Shown: piece by piece, positions 24,431 to 64,000 of the stretch
Layout: every line of letters starts with the position of its first letter
Numbering within the stretch: position 1 is the stretch's first letter
NCBI RefSeq assembly: GCF_949628265.1
Contig: NC_088790.1
Coordinates: forward strand, 16,000,545 to 16,064,544
DNA: 64,000 bases
Reading direction: 5' to 3'
DNA from: Cloeon dipterum
Lineage: Eukaryota > Arthropoda > Insecta > Ephemeroptera > Baetidae
Made by a program: the position numbers and the translations under genes
Notes under the pieces: model-generated
The model's input: the letters and a program-made list of their open reading frames with translations, nothing else
Database searches by the model: none
Told to the model about the DNA's origin: nothing

Positions 24431-26731
24431 ATGAGGACGATTATCGTGTTGTGCCTGGTCGCAGTAAGTGTTAAATATCGTTATTATAGTATGTGTGCTA
24501 ATTCTTGAATAAATTTAGGCATGCTGCTCAGCGAAAATTAGCGCTGATCAAAAATGTGAGCCATCAGCGACTCGGTCGAGCACGGTCAAGGGGCCGATTT
24601 GCAAGGGTGCCCTCATCTTCGAGGACAACTTTGACTTCCTTGACCTCGGCAAATGGAGCCACGAGGTCACCATGGCTGGAGGAGGCGTAAGTATTTTCCA
24701 TCAAATTTAATATCTTCAATTTATAACAAACTAAATTACGTAATAGAGAAACCGAGGCACAAAAATCAAATTTAAGCCTTTTAAAAATATTTGTAGAACA
24801 ACGAGTTCCAAGTTTACTGGGCCGATCCTGCCAACAGTTTCACCTCAAACGGCAACCTCAACATCCACCCTGGCAAGCTGGCTGACATCTACGGTAACGA
24901 CTTCCTCTACAGCGGAACTTTGGACCTGGGACCCACGTATGCACTTAAAAAACCAATTCCGAGGAAAGCTCAATAGGGTTTGCTCCGCAGCTGCACCATC
25001 GATTGGAACTGGGGCTGCTCAAGAACCGGAAACTCTGAGAACATCCTGAATCCGGCAACATCTGCCCGTTTGCACACGGTCAACACTTTCGGTTTCACAT
25101 ACGGAATTGTCGAGGCTCGCGCCAGGATCCCCGCCGGAGATTGGATCTGGCCAGGTACAGAAATCACTTTTCTAGAACCAGAAAATTTCTTCAATAATTC
25201 ATGACGTTCTTTTAATTGGAGTGAAATATAGCTTATACCCTTTCTTAAAACTTAAAAAGAAAATTATTTAAAAGGTTCATTTTAATTACAACTGAAAATG
25301 AAAAGCTGGAGGGCAACCTTTTCCATAAATTTGACTCTTTTTTAAATTATTATTTCGATTTTCAGTTTTATTATTTTATTAAAACTAACATACGTTTATG
25401 AAATTAATTTCAACTTCACAAGACAAAAAACACGTAATCAGTCCTTTAAAATAACTGCAAATCATGAGATATTGCGTAACGAGTTGCACCAGCTTAACAA
25501 ACGAAGTTGGAGTGCGTGACACAGCACTAACTGAATTTCCATACATGCCCTTATAGCCATCTGGATGATGCCCCGGTACAGCGTGTACGGAGGATGGCCA
25601 GCCAGCGGTGAAATCGACATCATGGAGTCGCGCGGAAACCGCGAGTTCGGCTCTTTTGGCGGCGCCGGCGTCAACATTGGCGTCGAGCAGGTTGGCTCGA
25701 CCATGCACTGGGGCCCTGACCCCAGCTTCAACCGCTGGTACCTGACCCACTGGGAGCGTAACACTGAGCCCGGAAATGGATACAACAACGACTTCCACCT
25801 TTACCAGGTCGAGTGGACTCCAGGTATGCAATATACTTCTACTAGACATGCAATTAAGATTAATAAATAATATCGATTATGTGTTTTTAAAAATAGTTAA
25901 TTTAATTTAAAAATTTTTAACTTCGTTAACACTTTGAAAAAATTATACTATGCTAAATTTAGCAGGTTGTAATAAATTAAAAAAAAAATACTAAACTGTT
26001 CTTTCACGGTAAAACAAATCAAATTTATAAGTACTTGATTTTTTTTGTCATGTCAAATTCTTGCAGACTACATCAAGTTCAGCGTGGACAACGTGGAACT
26101 GGGCACCATTGCTCCCCCCGCTGGTGGATTCTACGAGCTGGGTGGCTTTGCCAATGAGGGCGTCGGCAACCCCTGGGGTGCCTCCAAGATGGCTCCTTTC
26201 GACCAAGAGGTGCGATTCATAAGTTTCATTTTTATTTTCACTCGATATATGTTTTGTGTTTTCCTCTGCAGTTCTACCTGATCCTGAACGTTGCCGTCGG
26301 AGGCACCAACTACTTCCCTGACGGAATCGCCAACCCTGGTGGCAAGCCCTGGTCCAATACCTCGCCAACGGTAAATCACACTCACCCAGATAAATTCCTA
26401 TTATTATAACGCTAAACATTTTTTAACAGCTAATAATTAGTTTGAATGATAAAATTTCACTTATATAAACTTATATAAAACTCAGTTTTTCTACTTATTT
26501 ATTTTTTTATAGAGAACGAACATGGGCTAGCATTTTTTTACAATTTCCGTTCTTTTACAAATTATTCAGATTGTGAACCCAAACTGAGGAATAAGTAAGT
26601 TTCTGAAAAAGATTTTCTTTCATCCGTAGGCGTTCAGGGACTTCTGGGAAGGCAGAGGCCAGTGGGAGCCTACCTGGCAGGGCGATACCACCGACATGCT
26701 TGTTGACTACGTCAGAGTCTGGGCCTTGTAA
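24431..26731 (+). CDS. Secreted GH16 beta-1,3-glucanase, copy A
   Basis: GH16 glucanases hydrolyse internal beta-1,3 (or mixed) glucan bonds. Eight exons are inferred: 24431-24463, 24519-24686, 24797-24936, 24991-25154, 25557-25823, 26067-26209, 26272-26370 and 26630-26731, giving 371 residues. A signal peptide (MRTIIVLCLVAACCSA) occupies the start. The catalytic motif GEIDIMES supplies E187, D189 and E192, so both carboxylates are intact. This separates it from the inactive glucan-recognition proteins of insects. There is no N-terminal CBM39 domain. The mature protein starts almost directly with the FEDNFDFLDLGKW strand of the GH16 fold. A cleaved, secreted digestive or immune enzyme is expected. 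The GATA-type promoter leans toward gut. AATAAA is at 26750. The neighbour at 27894 is its tandem duplicate. Confidence 0.93.
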
Positions 26732-27040
26732 TTTTAACATTGTACACATAATAAAGAAGCTCCTGGATAATGTCATTTATGTAGTTTCATTACAAAATGA
26801 CGAAACCTAATTCATAAGAATATGCACATTTTTGCAATTTGTTTCGTGTAAAAATAACTTTTTATATAGTTTGCTTAGGGTCAGAATTTAAGATAAAATT
26901 TGTTTTTGTTTCTAAAAATGAGATTAACGATACCCAGATAGCGACCAACTGTCGTCCCACCCAATTATTTCACGCCAAAATAACATGAAAGCTATAAAAG
27001 CCTTATGAGAAGCATCCTAGCTCAATTAATTTAACTGCAT

Positions 27041-27170
27041 GTGAGTGCTCGTAAAAGATGTTCATGCAACGTTTTATCCCGTTTTGATAACAAAGAGTAC
27101 TCTGCCTAAAAATGAGTTTGGAGCGCGCGTGATTGTTTCGGAGTGTTTGCCACGTGTTAGATAAAACTGA
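27041..27170 (+). repeat. 3'-flank duplicate, copy A side
   Basis: This segment aligns by eye with about 30030-30160. Shared blocks include GTCCCG/ATCCCG followed by TTTT, CCTAAAAATGAG/CCAAAAATGAG, GAGCG followed by a GT-rich run, and CACGT. The tandem duplication that made the glucanase pair therefore included several hundred bases of downstream sequence. Confidence 0.6.
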
Positions 27171-27282
27171 CCAGTGTTGTTGCTATCAATATTTATTCCA
27201 TTGCATAAGCTATTACATTTTCGAAAAGCGTATACACGGTGCCATTTATATCTCTATTTGATAATTTTAGCAACGCTACCTC

Positions 27283-27349
27283 AGGTTAGGCAACCGGCAC
27301 AAAAAGTTTGTTTAGCGCGTTGTCTATATTCAAAATTGCAGGCGCTAGA
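27283..27349 (+). repeat. Dispersed short repeat, copy 1
   Basis: The order TAGGCAACC, AGCGCGTTG, CTAT, AAAATT, GGCGCT is shared with 34925-34992 in a slo intron. In the second copy AGGCAAC and GTTGCCT form an inverted pair, as in small foldback elements. A family name cannot be given. Confidence 0.5.
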
Positions 27350-27740
27350 TGCAAAGAAGGTTTTGCATGGTAAATCATAAGTCAATGTTAAAATAAAAAC
27401 CATGCAAAAATAAAATGTTTCCATAGATATGATTTTTTAGGCGACTGCCCCCCTCTGAAAGAGAAAGACACACAGGAAAAACGGATTAACAAAGACCTCG
27501 GTATGCGAAGACAAAAAAATGGTCAAGTTTGGCCCAAGCTCCTCTGCGGCCACTCGAGCCCCATGCTATCCGTTCGGCGGTGCTATTGGGACCAGGCAAG
27601 CTCATGATAAATTTGTGTTATTAATGCAATTGTTTATTCAAATTGTGTGTTATTTGTCACAATGAACCATTTAACCTTGATGCTTGGATATGAGATGATT
27701 AATGGCCACATAAAAACAGTTTTTAGAGCAGCTCACGTCA

Positions 27741-27893
27741 TGCGATAAACAATCAAAAGATCTTCAAATTACGTTATCAGCTTTGTGTACGCTACTTGTG
27801 CTATCATACTATCAAAATTGAGATGCTCAATGGACTCGAACACCAAACAGAGTATAAAGCTCAAATGCCTCCCCCATAACCGCATTCATCAAG
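27741..27893 (+). promoter_or_regulatory. Promoter of glucanase copy B
   Basis: TATAAAG lies at 27853-27859, again exactly 41 nt before the ATG. GATA-type motifs lie at 27774 (TTATCA), 27801 and 27809 (CTATCA), in an order similar to copy A although the intervening bases have diverged. Confidence 0.6.
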
Positions 27894-29868
27894 ATGAAAA
27901 CGATAATCGCGCTGTGCCTAGTCGCAGTAAGTATTAATTGTCTCACCAAAAACATAATATAACTATGTTTATTTTTAATTTTAGGCTTGCTGTTCAGCGA
28001 AAATTAGCGCTGAGCAAAAATGCGAGCCCTCAGCGACTCGATCGAGCACGGTCCAGGGGCAAATTTGCAAGGGTGCCCTTATCTTTGAGGACAACTTTGA
28101 CTTCCTTGATCTAAGTAAATGGAGCCACGAGGTCACCTTGGCTGGCGGAGGTGTAAGTGTAGTTACCATGAGTAAATCGACAGAAAAGTAATATGGTATT
28201 GATAGAACTGGGAGTTCCAAGTTTACTGGGCCGACCCTGCCAACAGCTTCACCTCAAACGGCAATCTCAACATCCACCCTGGCAAGTTGGCCGATATCTA
28301 TGGCAATGATTTCCTCTACAGCGGTACCCTGGACCTTGGACCAAGGTTTCAGCTAAAAATGCACATTTTTAGCAGGGTTTAATAGTATTTGATCGCATAG
28401 CTGCACCCAGGATTGGAACTTTGGTTGCGTGAGGACTGGAAATTCGGAGAATATCCTGAATCCGGCAACGTCTGCCCGCCTGCACACGGTCAACACCTTT
28501 GGCTTCACCTATGGAACCGTTGAGGTCCGCGCCAGGATCCCTGCTGGAGACTGGATCTGGCCAGGTGCAGATGCATTTTGAAAAGAGTTTAAATAATATT
28601 TTCTATATTTTGATTGATATCCTACTTTTTATTAACATGATTATTAGGTATTTAAAAAAAAGGAAAATAAGACATGGGAAAACGTCGATTCTATTTGATA
28701 AATCAAAAATTTTGGTTTTGTAGAACCAAAAGTCATTTATAAAGTTAATACACTTGCAGTGTATGAATTTCAACATCATACATGACGGAAAAAAATGTAA
28801 TCGGTCCTAAAAATAACTGCAAATCATCATGAGATATCGCATAACGAGTTGCACCAGCTCAAGAAATTGAGTTGGAGTGCGTGACACAGCAATTAACTAA
28901 ATTTCCACACATGTCCTCACCTCAGCCATCTGGATGATGCCCCGATACAGCGTGTACGGAGGGTGGCCGACCAGCGGCGAAATCGACATCATGGAGTCGC
29001 GCGGAAACCGCGAGCTGGGCTCTTTTGGCGGCGCCGGCGTCAACATTGGCGTTGAGCAGGTTAGTTCAACCATGCACTGGGGCCCTGATTTCGCCCACAA
29101 CCGCTATTACTTGACTCACTGGGAACGTAACTCCGTGCCTGGATTCAACAATGACTTCCACCTGTATCAGGTTGAGTGGACGCCAGGTAATATATTCTAT
29201 TTTAATTCGACGAATCGTCAAAAGGACATTGTCTTGTTATGTTTTGCAGACTACATCAAATTCAGCGTGGACAACGTTGAGCAGGGCACCGTAACTCCCC
29301 CTGCTGGTGGATTCTATGAGTTGGGTGGCTTCGCCAACGAGGGCATCGCTAACCCCTGGGGTTCCTCCAAGATTGCCCCCTTCGACCAAGAGGTGCGAGT
29401 CACGTTAAATTTTTATTTCCACTCGACAAATTTCCTCTGCAGTTTTACCTGATCCTCAACGTTGCCGTTGGAGGCACCAATGGATTCTTCCCTGACGGCG
29501 TTGCCAACCCTGGCGGAAAACCCTGGTCTAACGCCTCGCCGACGGTAAGTGTCGATTTTCTCAAATATATGCAGTGCTTTTATTGAGATGGACTTTCTCA
29601 TCTTAATTTGAAATGTAAAAATAGTCCTAGAAATATTAATTTAAAATTATTCCTATTGTTCCTATCTTTAATAGTTCATTTAAAATTGATAATAAATTTT
29701 ATTTTTTGAAACATTTTTAGAAGAACGGTTAGCAGTTAAAAAAACTAATATTTTTTCCCTTCACAGGCGTTCAGGGACTTCTGGGAAGGCAGAGGCCAGT
29801 GGGAGCCTACCTGGCAGGGTGACACCACTGACATGCTGGTCGATTACGTCAGAGTCTGGGCTTTGTAA
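27894..29868 (+). CDS. Secreted GH16 beta-1,3-glucanase, copy B
   Basis: This is the tandem paralogue of copy A with the same eight-exon structure and phases: 27894-27926, 27985-28152, 28206-28345, 28401-28564, 28926-29186, 29250-29392, 29443-29544 and 29767-29868, giving 370 residues. The signal peptide is MKTIIALCLVAACCSA. The catalytic residues are again E187, D189 and E192 in GEIDIMES. It differs from copy A by a two-residue deletion in exon 5 (near ERNSVPG) and a one-residue insertion in exon 7. The first half of exon 8 is identical to copy A over about 50 bases, while other exons differ at many third positions. The polyadenylation signal AATAAA is at 29873, only 5 nt past the stop. The gene converges on slo. 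Confidence 0.93.
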
Positions 29869-29932
29869 TTTAAATAAAAGTTGTTTAGAAAAGAAACGAA
29901 CGAGTTTTTAAAATTTTGCAACATGTCTGCAA

Positions 29933-32149
29933 TTTATTTCATAACAATGACCAGCAGAGTAAACATTTCTAGGGGTTTGTGTATGCGTTTTGAGAGTGAC
30001 AATAATAATAATAATAATAATTAGCGTAAGAGTGTTTGTTGGTGAGAGATGTGCACACAACGTTTGTCCCGTTTTTGTAATAACTAACTCTCGGCCAAAA
30101 ATGAGAATTAGAGCGTGTGTGTGTGTTTAAGAGTGTCACGTAGTAAAAAAGACAGAGCATATATATCGGTTCTGCGTGAGGATGAATCGTTTTAAACTTT
30201 AACAACAACAAGCTCATGGAAATTTCTCTCTTTTTTTCACTTTTACTGCGATTGCGCGCGTTTCTTTTTTTAAACATTCATTGATTACTGCGTGAATCGT
30301 CTGCAACATGATTTTAGTTCCACATTTATTAATTGAGAATTACAGTTATGACGAAAAACCGCGAGTTTCAGAGTCCTAATTCGAGATTTATTTGCACACT
30401 CAAGTGATGTCCAAATAGCATTGTTTTTCGTCTCGTGTCTTTTTCTTGCTTTCCGACAAAAATTTTCTATGTTATGCGAAATTTATGTTTGATGATTAGC
30501 GGTGGTTTAGATCGTAGTAACTTGTTTTTAATCTTAAGATATTATTACACAGCGTGTACGTACCAAAAAAGACAGAGTTTAGCAACTTTGAGGATAATGA
30601 ATGAGAGACTGCGGGTGTGTCTTGGTGTGCATTAATTATTCTTCTTGTTTCGCCGACTCGAATATACGTAATGCACGTCGTGTGTGAGTGTGGGTTATTT
30701 TTAGATTCGCGGGCGTCTGCTACAAATGTTCAGGCAATCATCGTGATGAAAAATGTCAAGTAACAATATTTCTTTACGTCTTATATAATTTTTACTTACT
30801 TTCTCCTCTCTCTTTAGCATTATAACGGTAATAATATTTAATAATAACTCTCATGTGTGTAATGGCTTTACAATAAGTAGTATATATGTCAATAATTTTA
30901 TGTTGTTAGCGCATCTTGAAAAACGAATAATCTTCAAGTTAATATCACAGTGAGTACAACATGTAAATTTCTTCTTGCGCCATCAAAACGTATGCACTCT
31001 CAGTAGCATGTGTCTGTCCTAGTGTAATAAAAAGCGGGTTCGCCTCGTCGCGGATAGTGCGGCGGCGAGTCGGGATTTTTCACATTTATGTACAGCGCGT
31101 TTTAAGCTACTCCTCGATACGATGCAGGGGTGAAGTGTGTATGTGTGTGATATGATTTTTGATGCTCCTCCTCAATCTCTCTCTTTCAAATGTATAAACG
31201 TGTTGCGTAGTAAAAATGTGTCGTTTGTCTTTTGTGGAACTGTACATATACCGCTGTAACGTAGGGTACATTCACTCGTCGCACTTTCTTTTCTTTTAAG
31301 ATTTCTGCGTCTCCGGTCCGTTCATCTCGTGTGCACTTTGAGTGTTTGTAAACTTCACCAGTTTCGGTCTCGCGTTTTGAGTCTGGCTGACTGAAAATGT
31401 GTGAGTGTGTATGTGTGTGTGTGTTTTCTTTTTTGTCTTCAAGGTGGCGGTGTGCCTTGCGGCGGCCCTCCCTTCCGGCTCCCGGCGCGGAAGGGTCTCG
31501 TTCCTTATTCCCACAATATCGCAACAGAAATCACTCGTTTGCTCGGCCAGGGGTAAATCAAGTGGGAGTAACGGAAAAAACACGAATTGAACAACACATA
31601 TTAATTATCCGCTAGTTCGAGATATAAAAATATAAAAAATCAATCAAATTCCTCTCAGCACTAATTTATCTCGTCAGTGCCAATCAAGAGCTCGTGATTG
31701 TCTCCACCAGAGCTGGTCGAAACGCAAAACGATTATAGCTATCACAGTTGACGACTCACGAAAATGTGCCGACTAAAAGACAAAAATCAATAAAACGAGA
31801 AAATATGTACCGAAATGAAGAAGTGAGAGCAAATGAAAGTCAACGAAAAAACGAGGTCCCAAGTCTCAAGAAAGTGTTTGTTTGTTTGTGTGTGTGTCAT
31901 ATTATACTCAAGCAAAAATCAGAATGGCCTGTGTGTTGGAAAAAGTGATTTTGAATGATTCGAGGCGACCGTCCCCCTTCCCTGTTGAGCCCCCCGGTTG
32001 GTAAATAATGTCTTTTTTCACTGGCAGTTTGGTGGGCTCGCGCGGTCAGAGTGCAAATCTTGTCTCGGCAGTCGCCTCAGGTGAATCAGGCAGTCGAGGC
32101 TTTAAATGTAGGAGTAAGGGCCGTCGGTGAGGGCGCCGCAAAGCAGCAG
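29933..32149 (-). other. slo: Probable 3' untranslated region of slo
   Basis: This lies directly after the slo stop on the minus strand and contains no gene. Minus-strand AATAAA motifs occur at 29938-29933 and near 30326 and 30391, so a 3'UTR of about 1.8-2.2 kb is possible. The longest form would end almost against the 3' end of glucanase copy B. It holds an (AAT)n run near 30000 and GT-rich stretches. The exact end is not determined. Confidence 0.5.
30030..30160 (+). repeat. 3'-flank duplicate, copy B side
   Basis: This is the partner of 27041-27170. It lies within the probable slo 3'UTR on the opposite strand, so part of a slo-like 3'UTR sequence appears to have been copied between the two glucanases. 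Confidence 0.6.
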
Positions 32150-60975
<28,826 letters not shown>

Positions 60976-63440
60976 CTAGAACAGATAGAAGAGTCTAAAT
61001 TAAGCGGCTGAATGGCATATGGATATTAAAAAAATCATAGACTCACAGTAAAGATCGCAAGAGATTATAATGTTTGAAATCTAAAATTTATACTACGCAG
61101 GAGGATGAAAAAGTCAATTCTATTTTGAAAGAATTAAATATCGATTAAAAAGCAATGCAGCCTTCAATATGTATTTCAACTATTTGATACCGGGTCACCT
61201 GATTGGATTGTTAGCCGTCCTTTCCAATGAGTGTCGAGGTTATTACGAAAATAGGACCAGCGCACACTGTCCCTGCCTTTTATAGCGAAAAATTAGCAAG
61301 CCTAATGACCGCGTTGAAAGGCGGGAAGTGTGTGGAACAAAAGCGCAAGTGAGCATTAGCGAAATGCAAATCGACGAATGCAAAGTTTGCGAATTCCATT
61401 AGTGAGAGCGGCGCCGGCGGTGGTGGCGGAGGAATCTGGCGCGGCGGCCGAGCGTACATTGCAGTATGTATGCAAGTGTGTCAAATTTTAATGAAACAAG
61501 TTAGTCGGCTGAATTAATTCCTCGCGTCGGCGTGCGCGCCTTTGAAGCTTCACTAGACTACTTTCCTTCCACCAGGCAATTGTACAACAAGCACACATCA
61601 TGCAAATCGGCATTCCACCCCCCGCCACCCCGTACGCCGCACGTAATAACGCAAGCGTGCGAAATTTAAATATCGAGCGAGCTTGCCAGCGGCATAGAAG
61701 AGCTATTCGCGGAATTTTGATTAAATTCGCCTGCGTTGGAGAGTAGTTTGCTCGCCTTTATTATTATTATAATCATCAGCATCTCACGGGCTTTATGATT
61801 GATGCGTTTCGCCTAATAGCAAGCTTGTTGATGAGCTGCAGCCGCACCGACAATGCCAACGGTGTGTGACTCGCGCAAATCCCGTAATCCTTCTTCCCAT
61901 CTCGCGTGGCGTCTTCAACAGCTCGCTCGTCGATGATAGGATTAATGTGAAATTTGGGCGATAACACTTTTATAAAGCCTTTGTTATTATCCTCTGAAAG
62001 GCACGGCGCACGCTCAAGGGCAATTCTTGAGTTTTTTCTTCTTCCAAATTAGGTTTCATTTTCTTAACATGATTCCTTCGAAACAGAAATTCGACAAGTT
62101 GAATTTATAACATCACGATCGTGAATTTAATGAAATTACTAATTAAAAATATGGAAAAATAAACGGCTTGAGGCTTGACATACACCAAGGAAACTGCATT
62201 GAATTTCAACTAAATATTAAAAAATATATATATATATATATTCTAAAAAGGATTTTAAGGCTTAAAGCTGTCAATTGATTTTCAACTGTATTAATTAATC
62301 TCTTCAATTCCACGCTCTTGACACTTCCTAGGGAATACGAATCCATCCATTCGAATACAAATGCAGTCAAGAATAGATCGAAGCAAGGTCACCTTTTCAT
62401 CATTGCACAGCGTCGGTGACGCAAATTAAAATAGAGCCTTGATAAGGCGCGCCATTACGACATCCTCTCGTGATTTTGAACATTTCCCACCCGCGAGGTT
62501 TATCAAAAGCGGCGGTCAAGTGAAATTGGATTTATGTGACGAGAGGCAGTAAAACACGATTTCCGAGAAAGTCCCAGTACGACGGGCCGCGGCGCTCGAT
62601 ATATAAAAGCCATGTGGAACACACGGAACGCCGTGCAGCGCGCTTGAATAATTTACGTCGTGAGGCGGCCGAATAAAAAGATGATCAAAAAGCAGCTCTT
62701 TTCCCCTGCCAGCCGGCTTCTTAACGAGAAGCAAATATTAATGAACCCCGCATAGCGCGCAGACAGTGCCCCTTTGCAGGCACTCCACCGCACTTTCTTT
62801 TCCACTAAACTTCACGAATTGGTCCCTGAACGTGCTGCTCAAATTGCATATTTACCACGCCCGTTCGATACTCGATTTTTATTCTAGCCTGTCCCAGTGA
62901 AAAATTTATTTGTGCCACCCGGGGGATTTCTCTGTTATAATTGAGTTTAAACTGTTTCGTAAATAAATCATTGATTGTACTTCTGAAGATCATAAACGTC
63001 ACTTTTATAAGTAAGATTAATTATTAAAATCCCAACTGACGCATATATTGTGTACTAGATATTTAACAGCCCTAACCAAATAAATGAAGTAGTTGCATTA
63101 GAGATAGATAAAATTTAAATTGTGTGTACAATTGTCTAATATTTTTCCAGAATTTGGAAATTTAACAAAATTTCAACTGCTTAAATTTAAAAGGGTTTTT
63201 AATATATTTTTATGTGAGCATCTCTACGTTTTAAAGCTCTGAATCCTCTGAATAAACAACAAAAACTGACTGAATTAGAATCACGTTTTGACTAGCGGCT
63301 AACAATAGAAAAGCTATTTTTTAGTAAATAATTTAATTAGGAGGCTATATCGAGCCGAACAAATCTGATAAGCTGGTTTGTTGGAATCGAGGGAAAGCGG
63401 CGAGGAGTTTGAGTGGCGAGTGAGCAAGAGAGACTGAGCG
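60976..63440. other. slo upstream intron, no gene seen
   Basis: The preceding slo exon (S0-S1 linker) is not found here, so the intron extends past the window on the minus strand. A plus-strand TATAAAAG at 62602-62609 stands in a GC-rich setting. Moderately GC-rich blocks lie near 61410 and 62590-62740. Otherwise nothing is recognised. Confidence 0.5.
62602..62609 (+). promoter_or_regulatory. Consensus TATA box of unknown use
   Basis: TATAAAAG is preceded by a GC-rich stretch and followed by GC-rich sequence without a recognised exon. The orientation is opposite to slo. It could start a noncoding transcript or be chance. Confidence 0.25.
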
Positions 63441-63461
63441 AGAGAGAGAGAGAGAGAGAGA

Positions 63462-63552
<91 letters not shown>
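63441..63552. repeat. Compound microsatellite (AG)11(AC)45
   Basis: Eleven AG units run into about 45 uninterrupted AC units (63463-63552). The open frames across it are repeat translations (THTHT, CVCVC), not genes. Confidence 0.98.
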
Positions 63553-63554
<2 letters not shown>

Positions 63555-64000
63555 CGCGCGGGGTCAATCGATACGTAGGGAGGTGGAGAGGTGCTGCTTG
63601 CTGCTTGGCGCCGCGCAAAAAAGACCAACAGGCCTTTTTCTAACTAGCTCTCCGCCGCGCGTCCTCCACACTGCACAAAACGGCAAACCTCCCGCGGCGG
63701 CTTTCCCATTTCGCTTCCCTGCCTTCGCACACAGAGACAATGCGCAACAATTAGCGTCGTGACTCTTTTTGTGTGTCACATTCTCGTCAGTTGGTACGTT
63801 TGCCAAGGCCGCCCGCGCGCGCTGATGACCTGCAACCTTCGAATTCTGCTGGTTCCGTCTGGTCTGATCGACCTGCTTTTTGCGAAAACTTCCTTTAATA
63901 TTCAAAGAGACACTTCTCGGAAATTGATTTTAAGAAAAAAAGGGTTCAAAGTTGACATGCACAGCAAAATTCTTGAAAGTAATAGAAACCTTTACCTTAA
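63553..64000. other. Right edge, no gene seen
   Basis: The sequence after the microsatellite is moderately GC-rich up to about 63850 and then AT-rich. No exon of slo or another gene is recognised. Confidence 0.5.

Larger units (their letters stand above)
26732..27740. other. Spacer between the two glucanase copies
   Basis: No gene is seen. The part at about 27040-27170 is related to the sequence downstream of copy B (about 30030-30160). The part at 27283-27349 is related to a segment in a slo intron. Both relations are listed separately. Confidence 0.5.

Noticed and set aside
63314-63643. Open frames across the CA/AG repeat on both strands
   Set aside because: They are translations of a dinucleotide repeat (CVCV, THTH) with no flanking coding signal.

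Overview
The window is nuclear DNA of an insect. Seven protein-coding genes are recognisable, all split by introns with GT-AG boundaries, in an AT-rich background with short A/T-run repeats and one long CA microsatellite. The calcium-activated potassium channel gene is close to fly slowpoke over most of its length, including its C-terminal tail, so a hexapod is well supported. The exact order cannot be read from the sequence. All exon boundaries were placed by hand from splice signals, reading phase and family knowledge. In each gene the chosen exons sum to a whole number of codons.

Left part (1-14.4 kb). About 3.2 kb without a firm gene is followed by NSUN2 (+, tRNA m5C methyltransferase). 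NSUN2 is tail-to-tail with CDKAL1 (-, tRNA methylthiotransferase). CDKAL1 is head-to-head with a USP6NL/RN-tre type TBC Rab-GAP (+), and the two share an 835 bp divergent promoter carrying a perfect TGACGTCA site. Two enzymes that modify tRNA are therefore direct neighbours.

Middle part (14.4-30 kb). A 15-PGDH-like short-chain dehydrogenase (-) and the RNA polymerase II CTD-binding protein RPRD1 (-) are followed by a tandem pair of secreted GH16 beta-1,3-glucanases (+). Both glucanases keep the ExDxxE catalytic residues, the same eight-exon structure, and the same TATA-to-ATG spacing of 41 nt.

Right part (29.9-61 kb and on). The slowpoke/BK channel gene (-) runs from its stop codon at 32150 to the S1 exon at 60975. 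The S0 segment and N-terminus lie beyond the window. The gene holds three mutually exclusive 92-nt exons just after S6, two mutually exclusive 106-nt exons in RCK1, and a cluster of small frame-keeping cassettes (84, 51, 21, 63, 30 and 72 nt) at the RCK1-RCK2 linker, which corresponds to the STREX splice site of vertebrates. Its introns hold at least three strong hairpins next to these alternative exons. These slo splicing structures are the most interesting content of the window. No CRISPR array, rRNA, tRNA or intact transposon was seen.
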